A stretch of DNA of 64,000 nt, from the NCBI GenBank assembly GCA_023055355.1, contig JALJCS010000001.1, forward strand, positions 99,991,381 to 100,055,380, given 5' to 3'. Below are positions 39,503 through 51,251 of the stretch, piece after piece; position 1 is the first letter of the stretch; the number at the start of each line of letters is the position of its first letter. Under the pieces are notes generated by a model. That model was not told the DNA's origin, did not search any database, and saw only the letters and a list, made by a program, of their open reading frames with translations. The DNA is from Agelaius tricolor (taxonomy: Eukaryota > Chordata > Aves > Passeriformes > Icteridae). The position numbers were made by a program, and so were the translations under genes.

Positions 39503-39594
39503 AAAAAAAAAAAAAAAAAACAAAAAAAACAACAACAACAACAAAAAAAAACAAACAAACAAAAAAAAAACAAAAAAGAAAATTAAAAAAAAAT
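39503..39594. repeat. A-rich tract with (AAC)n
   Basis: It starts with a run of 18 A, then A-runs split by C, an (AAC)n core and AAAC units. CR1 elements do not leave poly-A tails, so the tract could mark an L1-type or messenger-derived insertion or simply be a simple repeat. No processed gene copy is recognisable upstream on either side. Confidence 0.9.
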
Positions 39595-41326
39595 CTTTTC
39601 TCAAGAATTTTTACAAATTATTTCTGTATTTTTTCTTGAAAAAAGCATCAACCATGCTGGTTTGTTAAATTTTCCCACCACAATCAAAAAGGAAATTATG
39701 TTCTTATTGCAGATTTTCATACCCTTAACATAAGCCCTACTCAGATTTCTCTGATATACTCTTGGTATTTTACACTGCTTTCTATAATCCATTAGTGAGT
39801 TACAATGACTGGTCAGGCAGAATAGATTCTCCCAGCAGTCAGCCTTTGTCACCTTGCAAAAGCAAGGGAAGCAAATGATCTGGCCTTGTGCCATAAATAA
39901 AATGTAAAAAAGTGGCATGCTGAGGTTAACATCAGTTCAGTTCATCTTCGTTGTCAAGAATGACCTGAGTTTTCCAAGGCAGGCATGCCTAACCTGGTGT
40001 GGGTGTGTAAAGGGTATGCTTCTGGGGATACAAACCTTTTTTGATGTTACAGTGATTGCAGGGGCTTCCTTAAGCATACAACATTCCCTCTGAACAACAT
40101 GTTCCTCTTTTCAGAGTTATTCCAGTTGAAAGTTAGATGAAGAATGCTGAAACTACCTGTGTTTAACTGCTCCTCAGGGTTTGCTGAATTTAAGAAAGAT
40201 GTAAAATGTAGTGCCTCTCATGTGATTGCTATCATTTCTTCCCTCAAGGATACAATCATAGGATTTATGAGAGTCTGTAATGTCTCCTGCCTCATTGTCT
40301 CCTGAGCTGTGATACAGCTACAGTCAAGCAAAGAGTTCCTGAACCGGTCAGGCTTAGGGAAGAGAAAAAACATTTAACAGGGAAAAATAGGAATAGAAAT
40401 TTCTGTGGTAAAATTTTGCAGACTCAAACCTGGAAAAATCTGTCATTTTGCAAGACTTACAGATGGTGAGTAAATCTATAAGCTTGGTGAGAAATCCAGG
40501 GGCTGGATAAAAGAGTCACTGGATTCCTAAGTAGGTCTTTGGGATATTTACAGTTTGTTGTCATGAGGACACAGTTGCAAAGGGTGGGGAGGGGCCGGAC
40601 TAGATAGAGCTGTGATTTGTGAGTTTCTGTAAACCGTGGAAAGATGGGGATGCAATAATGCAAGCATTTAGCTGACGAAATGGGTTTACATATGTTGAGG
40701 TTTTGAATGTTTAAGTGGAAGACAAAAATTGCTAAGAGTCAGACTAGAAATAGAGATTCCATAATGAAGTGTTTATTTAAAGATAAATTATAACCCTGAT
40801 CTCTACAGAAATTTGTTTTGTTGTTTGTTGATTGGTTGTAGGGATTTTTATATAAGAAATGAAAAAAATCCCCAAAAACTTTGAAACAGGATACACTGTA
40901 GAAGAGGACACATTTTCTCCTCTTCCTAAATCCCTCTCCAATATATTTTGGCTTCTTTAGTTGCTTGCTTTAGTTCCAGCTGCAACTGGACGTCTTCCAG
41001 CATCAAAAATAAGAGTATACAACTCAATTAACTGACATGACACAGGTTTGGTTTTATTTTCCTATAACCTGTGCAGTTTCTTAAGTGAGAAACTTAAAAA
41101 GTGAGATAGGCATTTTGCAGACACAGGGAAACATGGTCCATTTCCCCACACAGCTGGCAGAAAATGTGTCAGCACATACAAGAGATCAGCAAACTTGGGA
41201 CAAGAAAGGGAAATTGAGATTTCCAAGAAAGATGGTGTTACAAGCAGCCCCAAAGGCGAGGGTAATAAAGGCTGTTAATAGATCCCTTGGGGCAGATTAG
41301 AGGGAAAGGACACTGAATGATTGTAA

Positions 41327-41336
41327 GTATATATAC

Positions 41337-41377
<41 letters not shown>
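41327..41377. repeat. (TA)n-(TG)n microsatellite
   Basis: A TATA-rich lead is followed by about 14 uninterrupted TG units (41348-41376). It is a compound dinucleotide repeat. Confidence 0.95.
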
Positions 41378-41378
<1 letters not shown>

Positions 41379-41881
41379 GGTTTATTTTAGAACAATTTGG
41401 TTGCAGTAGAAATCAGGTATGTAGCCATTTTGGTTATTATTATCTATACTAAGATAGCAACATAAACACATAAAAATAGCACTTAAGAAAATGTATGAAA
41501 GGAAAAAAGAGAAAGAAAGGATAAGAGTAGAAAAATACCACCACCCACAGATTTGTGATAAGACTTGATTGTTGAAAAGTGATGGTCACAGTCTTGTCAA
41601 TGTGAAGGTTGTGGTCTTCATCTGTGGAGGATAGGGGAAGCCCATGAAATAGAGAATTCAATGGGTTAATATACACTCAGGCTCAGTGGGAACACCCAGA
41701 TACCACCCTTGAGGGAAGGAGCTTCAAGTCCTCTAGTGGAAGGCTTCAGAAATGAGTCTGGGGGTGTTTTCGGGGTCTTTTATGGGTTATGACATTTCCT
41801 AAGACAAGACAGCTGCCTCTCATTTCAGCTCGGGTGAGCCAGTTATGTCCCATTAGAAGGGATGAACAATGTCAGGGCTGC

Positions 41882-41889
41882 ATGCAAAT
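41882..41889 (+). promoter_or_regulatory. Octamer motif ATGCAAAT in LTR
   Basis: An exact POU-factor octamer sits 12 bp inside the candidate LTR start, where retroviral U3 enhancers are found. Factor binding is an inference. Confidence 0.4.
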
Positions 41890-42031
41890 GTGAATGTTCT
41901 GTGTGAATGTGACCTTCCCCAAGGAGGGGAATGGGGTGTGAGGGAGAACAGGTGGCATGATAAAAGGCACTATCCCACCCACCTCACAGGATCTGCTGCT
42001 TATCTGCCTCAAAGCCTGGCTTGTCGCCTTT

Positions 42032-42086
42032 GTTGGTGGGTGTTGACCCCTCTGCCATGACCCCAGAGGGGTCAACACCCACCAAC
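42032..42086. repeat. Perfect 23-bp inverted repeat with 9-nt loop
   Basis: The left arm (42032-42054) starts gttggtggg and ends cccctctg. The right arm (42064-42086) is its exact complement. The loop is ccatgaccc. Pairing stops at the first flanking base on each side. A match this long by chance is very unlikely, and the absence of mismatches suggests either a recent origin or selection on the stem. Confidence 0.97.
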
Positions 42087-45000
42087 TGCTGCTACACACC
42101 CAAAAATTCACCTCCTCATCTTAGGGAGTGCAAACCTGGCCTCAGAAAAGCACCCTGCTGCCTCCACAAATGGAGTCAGAAGTCATTAAACATCAACATT
42201 CAGTCTCTCACAGAACAGTATGTTTTTTCAGTTCCTCACTCTGTGTCTTGGTCATGAAAATAACCTGACATTTGGCAACATGGCTTTAAAGCATGCTGTT
42301 GTCAGGAAAAAGGTCCTACTCAGCTGGACAATCACACTAAAGTAAAATGGATTTTTTTTTCTCCTCCTGTGGATGTGCACATCATTCTTTGCAAAAATTA
42401 TTCAGGTTCAACAAAAAAATACAGGCATATCAATGACAGAATTTGATTTCCTCATCTTTCTTCACTGCAAAAACTATGTTTTTCCTCACAACTTATGGTG
42501 CTCATAATGACCATGTTTAAAGTTTTACTTAAGTTCCACAAGAAAATCATCTTTGTCTAATACAAATAAAGGTTGTGTACATGTGAGGATAGTTTTGCAA
42601 CATATTCTTTTTTCAGGTCATTAATATCGTGGGAGATAGCCCAGCTGATTTTTTATTCCTTGCTGAACTGCAAAATTATGATTTATTTTTCTAGTTTTTC
42701 TGATACATGCAGATGAGTGTCTATCAAAAGATTGGTATTCAAAATGCAATGTGATGAATAAAGGAAAGCTGCTGCTATTACAATTATAATCAACACAACC
42801 TGTTGCTTCTAAGTATTTCAATTTACTGACTAATATGATTATTGAAACATCATGGTTTAAGCAATCGAAGAGAATTTAGATTTAATTTTATCCCCACCAG
42901 TAGGGCTTGGATAGGAAAATACTACAGTTTGCAACTATGAGACCTCTCCACTTTCTTATGGCACCTGAGTTGTGTAAACAGCCTACTGGCAGCAGTGCTT
43001 TATTGTTGTTTTCAACACTATATCATGATGGAGTTCTACGAGCTTGCTATAACACTTTTTCAATCAACCTTCCAATTCACCTCCTGAAGCAATATATTCT
43101 ATAACACTGATATTAATTAGTTATATCAGGAGTCTTTTGCCTGCATGCTTTCTACAAACTTATTCGGTGTTGTAAAGCACAATTTGCCTTGTAAAACTGA
43201 AAAAAAAAAAGGGGCCAGAAAACAGCATTAGCCACAGTGAGAAGGGGAGTGCAAGCCTATGGGATGTGGATTGCATTGTAATTATCAGTTGTGGGGTTTT
43301 TCCAGCCATGCATTCTTTGAGTACCCCTTTTTACACGTGGACAAACTGTTGTGTCTGTCTCTATAGCAAAGTCCTGCTTCAGCTTACTTAACACTGAGAA
43401 TGGAACACTCCTCAACTAATGCCACCTTTATGAAGTTAATTTTCTTCTCTGGCTATGTTCATCTTGGGTTGTAGTTTCATCTCTTTGATGCTGTTTTGCA
43501 TACAGTCTTCCATGAAGTTACATTTATTTACCCCTGAATATTTATCACATATTTACTAAGGCTGACAGTTGTTCACTAAGACAGAACAAGTTTGTGCCTG
43601 AATGAAATTAAATTTCTGATCCACATGACCCATGAGGAAACCAGGACAGTTGACTGAATATTAGTTCTGTATGCCATTCCTGTCTAATTGTGAGTAGCTG
43701 TGGTTCATGAAGCTTTTCTTTAAGCTGAAGAATTTTTTTGGATTTAATGGCACCTAGTATTTTAGTTCCATATGTTTGATTTAGTTCTATGTATTTATGC
43801 AAATAGTAGTCAACTAATACTTAACTACTACTGTAGTCTAACAACTAAATTAGATTGATTGAACAGATTTATTCCTGAATTTATTCCTGAATGTCAGAGA
43901 TCTAGTAAGACAAGATAATGAGCCTATGATATCTTAGAACACTGCTGACATTCTTCAATGTAAATGGAAAATTCTGAACACATTCTGGGTTAGATTGTAT
44001 GAAAATATGATAGACCTGGCTTGGGTGTGTTACTTAGGAAAACACCCAGGGGGGAACATTGATAGCCTCAGATGTCAATTATTACAAATGCTGAATTTTA
44101 ATGGTACCTCATCACTGAGATTAACTAAGTATAGAAATGAAAGACTCCCAAGTAGGATTCAGCCTTTCTGTATTATGTGTCTATCTCAAGAATGTCTGAT
44201 TACAAAGATTCAGAAATGGGGGGTTGAAAATGGAAACTGGAAAATTTCCTACCATAAATATCAGGTTGGATTTGAATGTCCCAGAAATTAAATATCTTCT
44301 CTTTATTTTCTGTTTCCCAGATCTAAGTATTCTTACAAGACCCCAGTATGATTTGCAATTTTAGCTGAAAGTCATAAGTAGAGACAATGATTCAGTGCAC
44401 TGTGTAGCTCTAAAACACCAGTGACATTCTTGATACTACAGTCATGATGCACTGTGCATAGCCAATCCATTTGCATGAGAGTGTAGACCTCCTATACTGA
44501 GATTTAATCTGTTTTCCATTTCAACTCTGAGAATTACTAGAGAATATCTAGGAAGGGTGACAGCTCTCAATTCCCATAGATATCTCTTCACTGAGATGCT
44601 TGTGGTTTTCATTTCTCTATTCTAAAAATCTATTTTTAGGGTAGCCTTGTGTATATCAACAGAGATCACATATTGCACCATCAACATTTAATCAAGGCAT
44701 TCCAAATAGAAAATAGGATTCTGCTTAAAGGATTTTCAGTTTTGTATTTAATTATACTTAAGGTCTAAACTAAGTGGCCTCTGCTATTTTTCATAGGATG
44801 TCTAGGAATAAAAGGAAAGAATTTGTAGATTGCCATTCATGGACTGAGATTCAGTTCAATTTTGAAAAGTAAATGAGGGTACTGCTAACAGTTTCAAGTG
44901 ACTGAAATGTGGTAGGTACTGATTTGTTGGAATTAGAAAAATATAAAATTCTACAGACACTGAAGAGTTTGATTTGTAGCTTTGGAAGAAGCTTAGATTG

Positions 45001-45116
45001 ATGTAAAAATACAATTCACATATATTAAATAGAAAAATCATAAACTTATGTTTCTATACTTGTAAGTAAAAATATGCCTTAAGTAAGTGAGAAACTGTAT
45101 TGATAAGATGGTGAAG

Positions 45117-45188
45117 GGTTTATAATGTAAGGCTGTGGTTGTATAAAGTAAAGGTTTATAATGTAAGGCTGTGTTTGTATAAAGTTAA
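45117..45188. repeat. 36-bp tandem duplication
   Basis: The unit ggtttataatgtaaggctgt... at 45117-45152 is repeated directly at 45153-45188 with about two mismatches, so it is a young tandem duplication. Confidence 0.9.
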
Positions 45189-48100
45189 GAGTTTAGAAGT
45201 TATAATAGAAGCATATGTGTAGACCTGAGACAAGCCCATTAGATAAAAGTATCCACAGTGCAGCAAAATTAAGAAAAGGTGATAGGTCAAAAAAGCAAAA
45301 TAAACCTTGTGGCGACTTTCTATTGAGTAAGAAAGTTATATATTTCCTTGTAACAAAGAAACTTGTGACTACTCTTGAGCTATGGCCAACTGCTTGCTCC
45401 TCTAAAATCTCACAGCCTCTGAGACTGATGTTTATCTGAGAAACAAATCGTTCTTAGCCCAACGATGGTCCCACCCCTTCATTATTAGCAGCAACAATGA
45501 TACTGATTATAGTGAGAATTTAGAATGTCTGTAGTTTCATTTAGGCAGTTACATCTTGAACTGGAGCCTATCCCTAATATATTTCTTATCTATTTTGAAA
45601 ATGCTCTCAGAGCTTGTGAAATCTCTGTCAAGTGAGATGGCCTCCAGGCCCAGTGGACGCTGCCATTTTAAAGAGTGTTTCACCACATTTCCAACAAATG
45701 TAATAGCCAAAAGTAGAACCTCCACCAAGTGCAATGCCTTGAAAAACCATGGCAGCTACAGCACAACTAACAGCTCTTTCAGAACTATTAATAGATACCT
45801 GATATGCTGATCTGTTAACTAAGAACTGTTATTTTTGCGCTAACTACACATTTAAAAATTATGCAGGGAAATATCACATTTTTAAAAATACATTTGGTGT
45901 ATTTTAGAGTGAATTTTGAAAGTAGTGGGTAGAGATAAACTGACAGGTGTACGTTTAGTTACTGACATGCAACTTACATGTATAATTGTATTAGAGTTTG
46001 CTATGAATCAATCTCATTTATCGCATGAAATAGAACTTGCACCCCTTAGACAACTGGCAATGACTAAAAAGGGGTCATGGCCTTGTAAGCCTTCCTTCTC
46101 CAGTTGATCTAGCATATCCAGCCAATCTGTTCTTGCTGTTCTGGCCAGGTGCCACCTCCATGAATCCAAAGTTTACCAGTGTCCTTTATAACAATTCCTT
46201 GCCTTTTTTGACATGGTATGTAATGTTCTAAGATGTGATTTAACTGTGATGTTTTAAAATGACATGTGGTAGCTATTGTACATTTTGTTTTATTTTCTGC
46301 TAAGTCTTCCAATACAATTTTCCTTAACACTTGGTACAACCTAAGAAGTGACAGAATTATTAGCTAATGTTTGTCACCTTCTTAAGCTCAGGTATTATAT
46401 TGGACTTAATACATGTATAAAAAGCTTCTGAATAGCGATTCACTCCATTAAATGCCTCTCAAATTGCCATAAAAAGCTTGCCTGCTCATCTCAATTTGAA
46501 GCAGAAAGTATTCACTGCTATAATAGATTTTCTGTGATCTACAACGACAGGTTTATAGGTTTTAAGCATCAAAAGGCTTTTTCTAGTTCTGCATTATAGG
46601 TATAATCACTTTAAGACCACTAAAACAGTTAAATTGCTGAACCTCTCATATGTGGAAGTGTATTACAGCTCAGTGATATCATGTTAAATGAGGAACCAAA
46701 GGTAGAGTGAACTCCAGGGAGATAATAAAAACTAAGTGCATTATTTGGAATTAGTACATAGAAACTAATTCTGAATTTCCCTTTGCAGTCCCATCAATAG
46801 TTTTAGTCTTGTAAACAGCCACAAGGAATTTCTCACAATCTATATGTGCCCATTAATGGAAAACAGTTTTGCTGTAAGAGTATTAAACAGAAAAGAAATG
46901 TGTTGCAGCATATCTACCAGAATCTTATTCATGCACTAATGAAATGTGGGGTATATGGGTATGTGTCAGAATAACTAGAAAACTTAAACTTATGCTTACT
47001 CTTTTATGGATTCCTTTACTTTCATACTATTCTCCACTGACAGTTAAATCAAATGACATTACCTTAGATTTACTCATCCACTGTAGTCAGGTGGAAAAAA
47101 AAAGATAATAAAACACTCTCTTGCTTATTCTGCAGTGTATTACACTCTTGTGTCTTGTTTTAATCCCTTTGAAGAATCTTTAGTCTTGCAAGTTACTGAG
47201 TTTTGCCTTGGTGTCTAAGAGAAAGAAGTGTGTTATTTAAACTCCTGTCCTTTATCATTAGATAACCTGTCTACCTGATGGGAGTATTAACTTGCTGAGG
47301 AAATTCTGTTAAAGAAGGTTATAGCTCTAGGTTTTAAAATAATTTCCCTCTTCTCATGATTGTGGTGCCATATTCTCATTCCTTTTTAATGATCTTTCTT
47401 GAAAACACAGCAATCTGAATCTTAGACAGTAGCTTAAAAGTTGAAAGGGAATATTGAAAATTGTGAGAGAACAATGCAATTTTAGAAACAGTAGTCTTCT
47501 TTAAACAAAGCAAAAATAAAGTTAGGATTTACCTACAGGTACCAGAGTACCACGGTAGGTTTATCACCCGTGCTGGCTCTGAATAATGATAAAACAGAAG
47601 GAAGACTTTATGATAGACATTGGCTCTGAGTTGGCTACACTTGATTACAGAAATGAACCTCAAAAAAAAAGTGGTCATTTTGCACCATGATTGCTTTTTT
47701 TTTAACCTTTATATTTTGAGCTTCCATTGCACTGATGATGTGAACTTACTTTAGAAGGAGTTTAGTTTTCATTAAAGAAAATCCCACCACATTTTCAGTG
47801 AAGTTCATACCTTTAAAATGTAAGCACAATTGCATCACACCTGACAAAGCCAACAGCAGCTACAAGGTTATTTTGTCATGAAATGATCTACAGCTACTTC
47901 AGGCAAGAGAATACTTTACCAGCACATTAGCTGCATCATCTGGAACACAGGAGGCAGTGGAGCATCTTTGCAGTTACTCCAAATGAAGTTATTCCAAGTG
48001 AATTTATTGTATTTTTTGCTGAAAACAATTTTTTTTTGTTTTTCCAAAACTCTGAAGTAGTTCATGTCACAAGAAAAGTTGTATCTATGCTAATGATGAA

Positions 48101-48903
48101 GTGCTAGGTCAGGAAAAAGTTTCAGTTCACAGTATTCTTGATTCAGCTCTTTAAGGGCGTACTGCTGTTCATGGAGAGCAGCTATAAATATTGCTTAAGT
48201 ACTGTCTACCACACCCATTAAATTCTGCAGTAGACAAGTTCAGGACTCTTTCATGCTGAGGAGAGCAAAGGCCACCAAAATATCTGCCACATAGACCAGG
48301 CACAGAGTATCCCAGCCATTCATACTGAAGGTGAGTTCACATCTTGGTTTAAGTTTAACAATGATGCAGGTCTTGTCTATAGTTCTCTGCAGCTCTCCAA
48401 GTCTGAAACTTGCAATGGCCTTTGGTCCACACAGTGCAGAAAACAGAGTTTTGGCCTAGGGCATATTTTACACACCAATGTCTGAAATGTGCTGGAAAAG
48501 CAAACAGAAGCATTTACACTACCATGGTTAAGAGACACCATTCTGAAAAAGTCTCCCCAGCAGCCATGTCCCAAAGTTAGTTACTTCTTGAATGAGCAAA
48601 TGAAAATGCTCCAAAAAACATTCGAAGTCATATAGGAAGCTGGACATAAAATCTGCTCAACAGATTTACCTGGAGGTTGCTTGTTTGCCAATAGAGATTG
48701 AGAAGAAGAAATAAAGTGAATATAACACTATCACTAATCTAAACAGATAAATTCAAACTTTTCATCACTAAAAGATGCACAGACAAAACTTGCATAGTGT
48801 GTAAATGAACATGTCAAGAAATTTCAACTACATCTTTGTGTTAACAGGAAAATCTCTACAGCTTGCTGTAGGTATTTATTATTTTCCCATAAATCTGATC
48901 CTG

Positions 48904-48916
48904 GTTGCCAAGCAAC
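48904..48916. promoter_or_regulatory. RFX X-box-like palindrome
   Basis: GTTGCCAAGCAAC matches the RFX consensus of two half-sites GTNRCC and RGYAAC, here separated by one base. RFX factors bind such X-boxes at ciliary and other genes. No promoter is visible nearby, so this is a sequence match only. Confidence 0.35.
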
Positions 48917-50699
48917 CACAGCCATTTCATTACATGTATTCAATATGAACTACTACTGCTTTTCTTTTTTCTTGTCTTAAAATTATTTGTGAGAAAATTT
49001 ATCATCTTCAATGTAGTTCATCATCATGGTTCTTCTTAGCATTACAGATAATCCATATTGAACAATCTGTGTGAAAGAAGTCCTAAGAGCAAGAGAAGGC
49101 ATAAATGAAAGGCTTCTATGAAAAAATTGAATGTTGTTAAAGTATTATGTGTATGAAATTTTTGAGACACTTTCTGTCAGGAAGTAAGCAATAGATGAGG
49201 ATAGAGAAAAATTCAATAAAGTTAGTTCGGTATGTAACCCTTCCCCTTTACAGGATGTAAAATACATAAAGTCAACACTAAACTGTTATTGAAGGCTGCT
49301 ACTTTTGATAGTAGATAGAAAAGTAGGTATGTTAACTTACATAAACTAATGAGGCACTGGTAAATCAGACAGTGTTTTTATTTAGATTAGGTTTCTACTA
49401 GAAATCATATCTGAGATCAAAACACAGCTAAAAGTTGGAACTTGTCATACTCAAACCTCTGAGGAGTTCTTGTGACTGATTTGATAAATCTGAAAGAAAA
49501 TTTGCAACACTGAACCCAGTGTAGTTAAAACATGAAATATGTGGCTTCTTGGAATCTGCTAGCTTGGAATCAACCTTAAAACAGCTTTTCCTTAATAATC
49601 TATAGATGAAACTGAACATATAATAAAATATTTTCCAGGAGTGAAGCGACCTTTGTTGTTACCTTGGCATTACTAGCAATTTTAAAATGTATATATTTAT
49701 TAGAGTGAAATTTCTTGACAGACTCCATTAGATTCGGATGAATGAAAAGTAAACAGTCTCTTAGGGCTTTGAAAAAATTGTTCATTCAATTTCCTAAAAT
49801 CTTAAGGACTTTCTCAGCAGAAGAAAGGGTGCAAGGAACTTGGCCTTAAGAGATTATTTTTCGTAGAATATGAAATTATAATATTACTGGTTCATTAATA
49901 TCAGAGGCTTCTGTTTGGAATCACCAGTGGATAAAATTTTACCATATATTATTACTTTCTGGGTTAACATAGAAACTAGGACTAGAAACAATTCAGTGAT
50001 GAGTAAAATCCTGATGTGGTATCCCTTCTGTCCTTCAGCTGAGCAGAAAAAACAGAATTTTCACTAATCAAAATTCAACTACACAATTTAGTACTTCAGG
50101 TGAGTTTTAAATAAACAGCAAAGAATGGGGGAGGGAATCAGTGATATAAAATCTGGAGGAATGTATTGAATGAATATATGAGACAAATTGAGCATTGCAT
50201 TCTTATTTCAGTGTCCAGAAAAGCAGTAGTACAACTTACTTTATTTAATCTAGAAAGCTGTACTAGTACTTGATTCTTAAGTTCATTACATTTGAGGTCA
50301 TCTCACGTTTCTTGAATTTGAAGCTTTATTCTCTGTGAGATCAGGTGATTTGGAGGAACTGTGAGGGAAGATGAAGGTCAGTATTTCATTCAATTGAGCT
50401 TCTCTTGTTCTGCACGAGTGAATAGATACTTCTCAGAACCTTGCTGTTGTATGTTTTTTATCAGTTTTAGGGCCAACATTGCCCCAGGCAGCTCCTTTTT
50501 TTACTCTCCCTGGCTTTCAAGGACATTTAAGGTAACTATTAATCAAATCGGAAAAGTCAGCTTTGCTGACAAAATTTGGAAGAGATACTGTTCATCTTAC
50601 ACTCGATCATTTAAGAGATCATTAAGAGACCATAGTCCTTAGCAAGACTTTAGACATCATCATGACTTACCTTGGAGATTAATGATGTTATCCATATGG

Positions 50700-51251
50700 G
50701 CTCTAGGTAGTCAGTGCAGCCCAGTAAATATGCTGTCTGCCCTGACCTGGCAACTCAGGGGCTTAGACTCGCTCTGGCCTGACCTGGGTGTCGCTGGTTC
50801 AACTCCTGTGCTCGGGCCAGCTGGTGGCTGCTGCCTCCCCTGCTCCAGCTTCAGCTCCAGCCCCGTGGTGGCCCCACTGGGGAAGGAGTGACACCCCCAC
50901 CTCCACTGCTGCCTGACAATGCACAGCCCTTTGTGTGCATGGGGCTGGTGTGGGGCTGCAGGCCACTGTAAGGCTGGAGCTGGCACTCTGGGAGAAGGAA
51001 AAGGGCTGTCGCAGGAAAACATTTAGAAAGAACCCAAAACAGTGACCAGGCTTGAGGACAAAGAAATGTGACAGTTTTTCTGGTGAAGATCTGAGGATGT
51101 TGACAACTGAGTATGACCCCCTGCAACCTCTCACCCCCATCACTCCTGAGGAAGACTGAAGTGTCAACCATAGGATCCAGCAAGACATAGAGAGGATGAG
51201 CATAACAGCTAAGAAAAAGGACAGATAACAGGAAGACTTTATTACATAACA
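50700..51251. mobile_element. GC-rich repeat-like island, unassigned
   Basis: GC content rises abruptly and falls again at about 51.25 kb. The + strand ends with gactttattacataaca, an LTR-like ACA terminus followed by AT-rich host DNA. The left part carries a GGTTCAACTCC string (50796-50806) resembling a pol III B box, with TGGC (50748) 48 bp upstream as a poor A box. Overlapping minus frames of 133 and 134 codons (50799-51252) have no known domain and follow from the GC richness. I could not find a target duplication, so the class of element is open. Confidence 0.35.

Larger units (their letters stand above)
37236..41863. other. Non-coding background with simple repeats
   Basis: No gene assigned. 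The overlapping minus-strand frames at 37265-37678 (137 codons) and 37491-37703 (70 codons) are the longest outside GC-rich or microsatellite DNA in this part. They show no domain I recognise. Simple repeats lie at 38694-38730 (TA/TG-rich), 39503-39594 (A-rich) and 41327-41377 (TA/TG). Confidence 0.5.
41870..42212 (+). mobile_element. Candidate solo LTR (343 bp) of an endogenous retrovirus
   Basis: The segment starts TGTCAG and ends CTCACA, a short inverted-repeat terminus of the TG...CA kind. It is bracketed by gaacaa (41864-41869) and gaacag (42213-42218), a target duplication with one mismatch in six. An octamer motif ATGCAAAT lies at 41882-41889, a TATA-like gataaaagg at about 41959-41967, and an ATTAAA polyadenylation-like signal at 42185-42190, in the U3-R-U5 order. 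No retroviral coding sequence adjoins it, so the internal part would have been lost by recombination between two LTRs. The 23-bp hairpin (42032-42086) lies between the TATA and polyA signals, that is in the part that would be transcribed. The family is not identified. Confidence 0.6.
42219..50700. other. Non-coding background
   Basis: No gene assigned in about 8.5 kb. It holds a 36-bp tandem duplication (45117-45188) and an RFX-type palindrome (48904-48916). The minus frame 46109-46339 (76 codons) reads like plausible protein sequence in composition but I cannot match it to any family. Confidence 0.5.

Noticed and set aside
50748..50806. tRNA gene
   Set aside because: The B-box-like string is good but the A box is poor, the T stem has a mismatch, and I could not fold a full cloverleaf.
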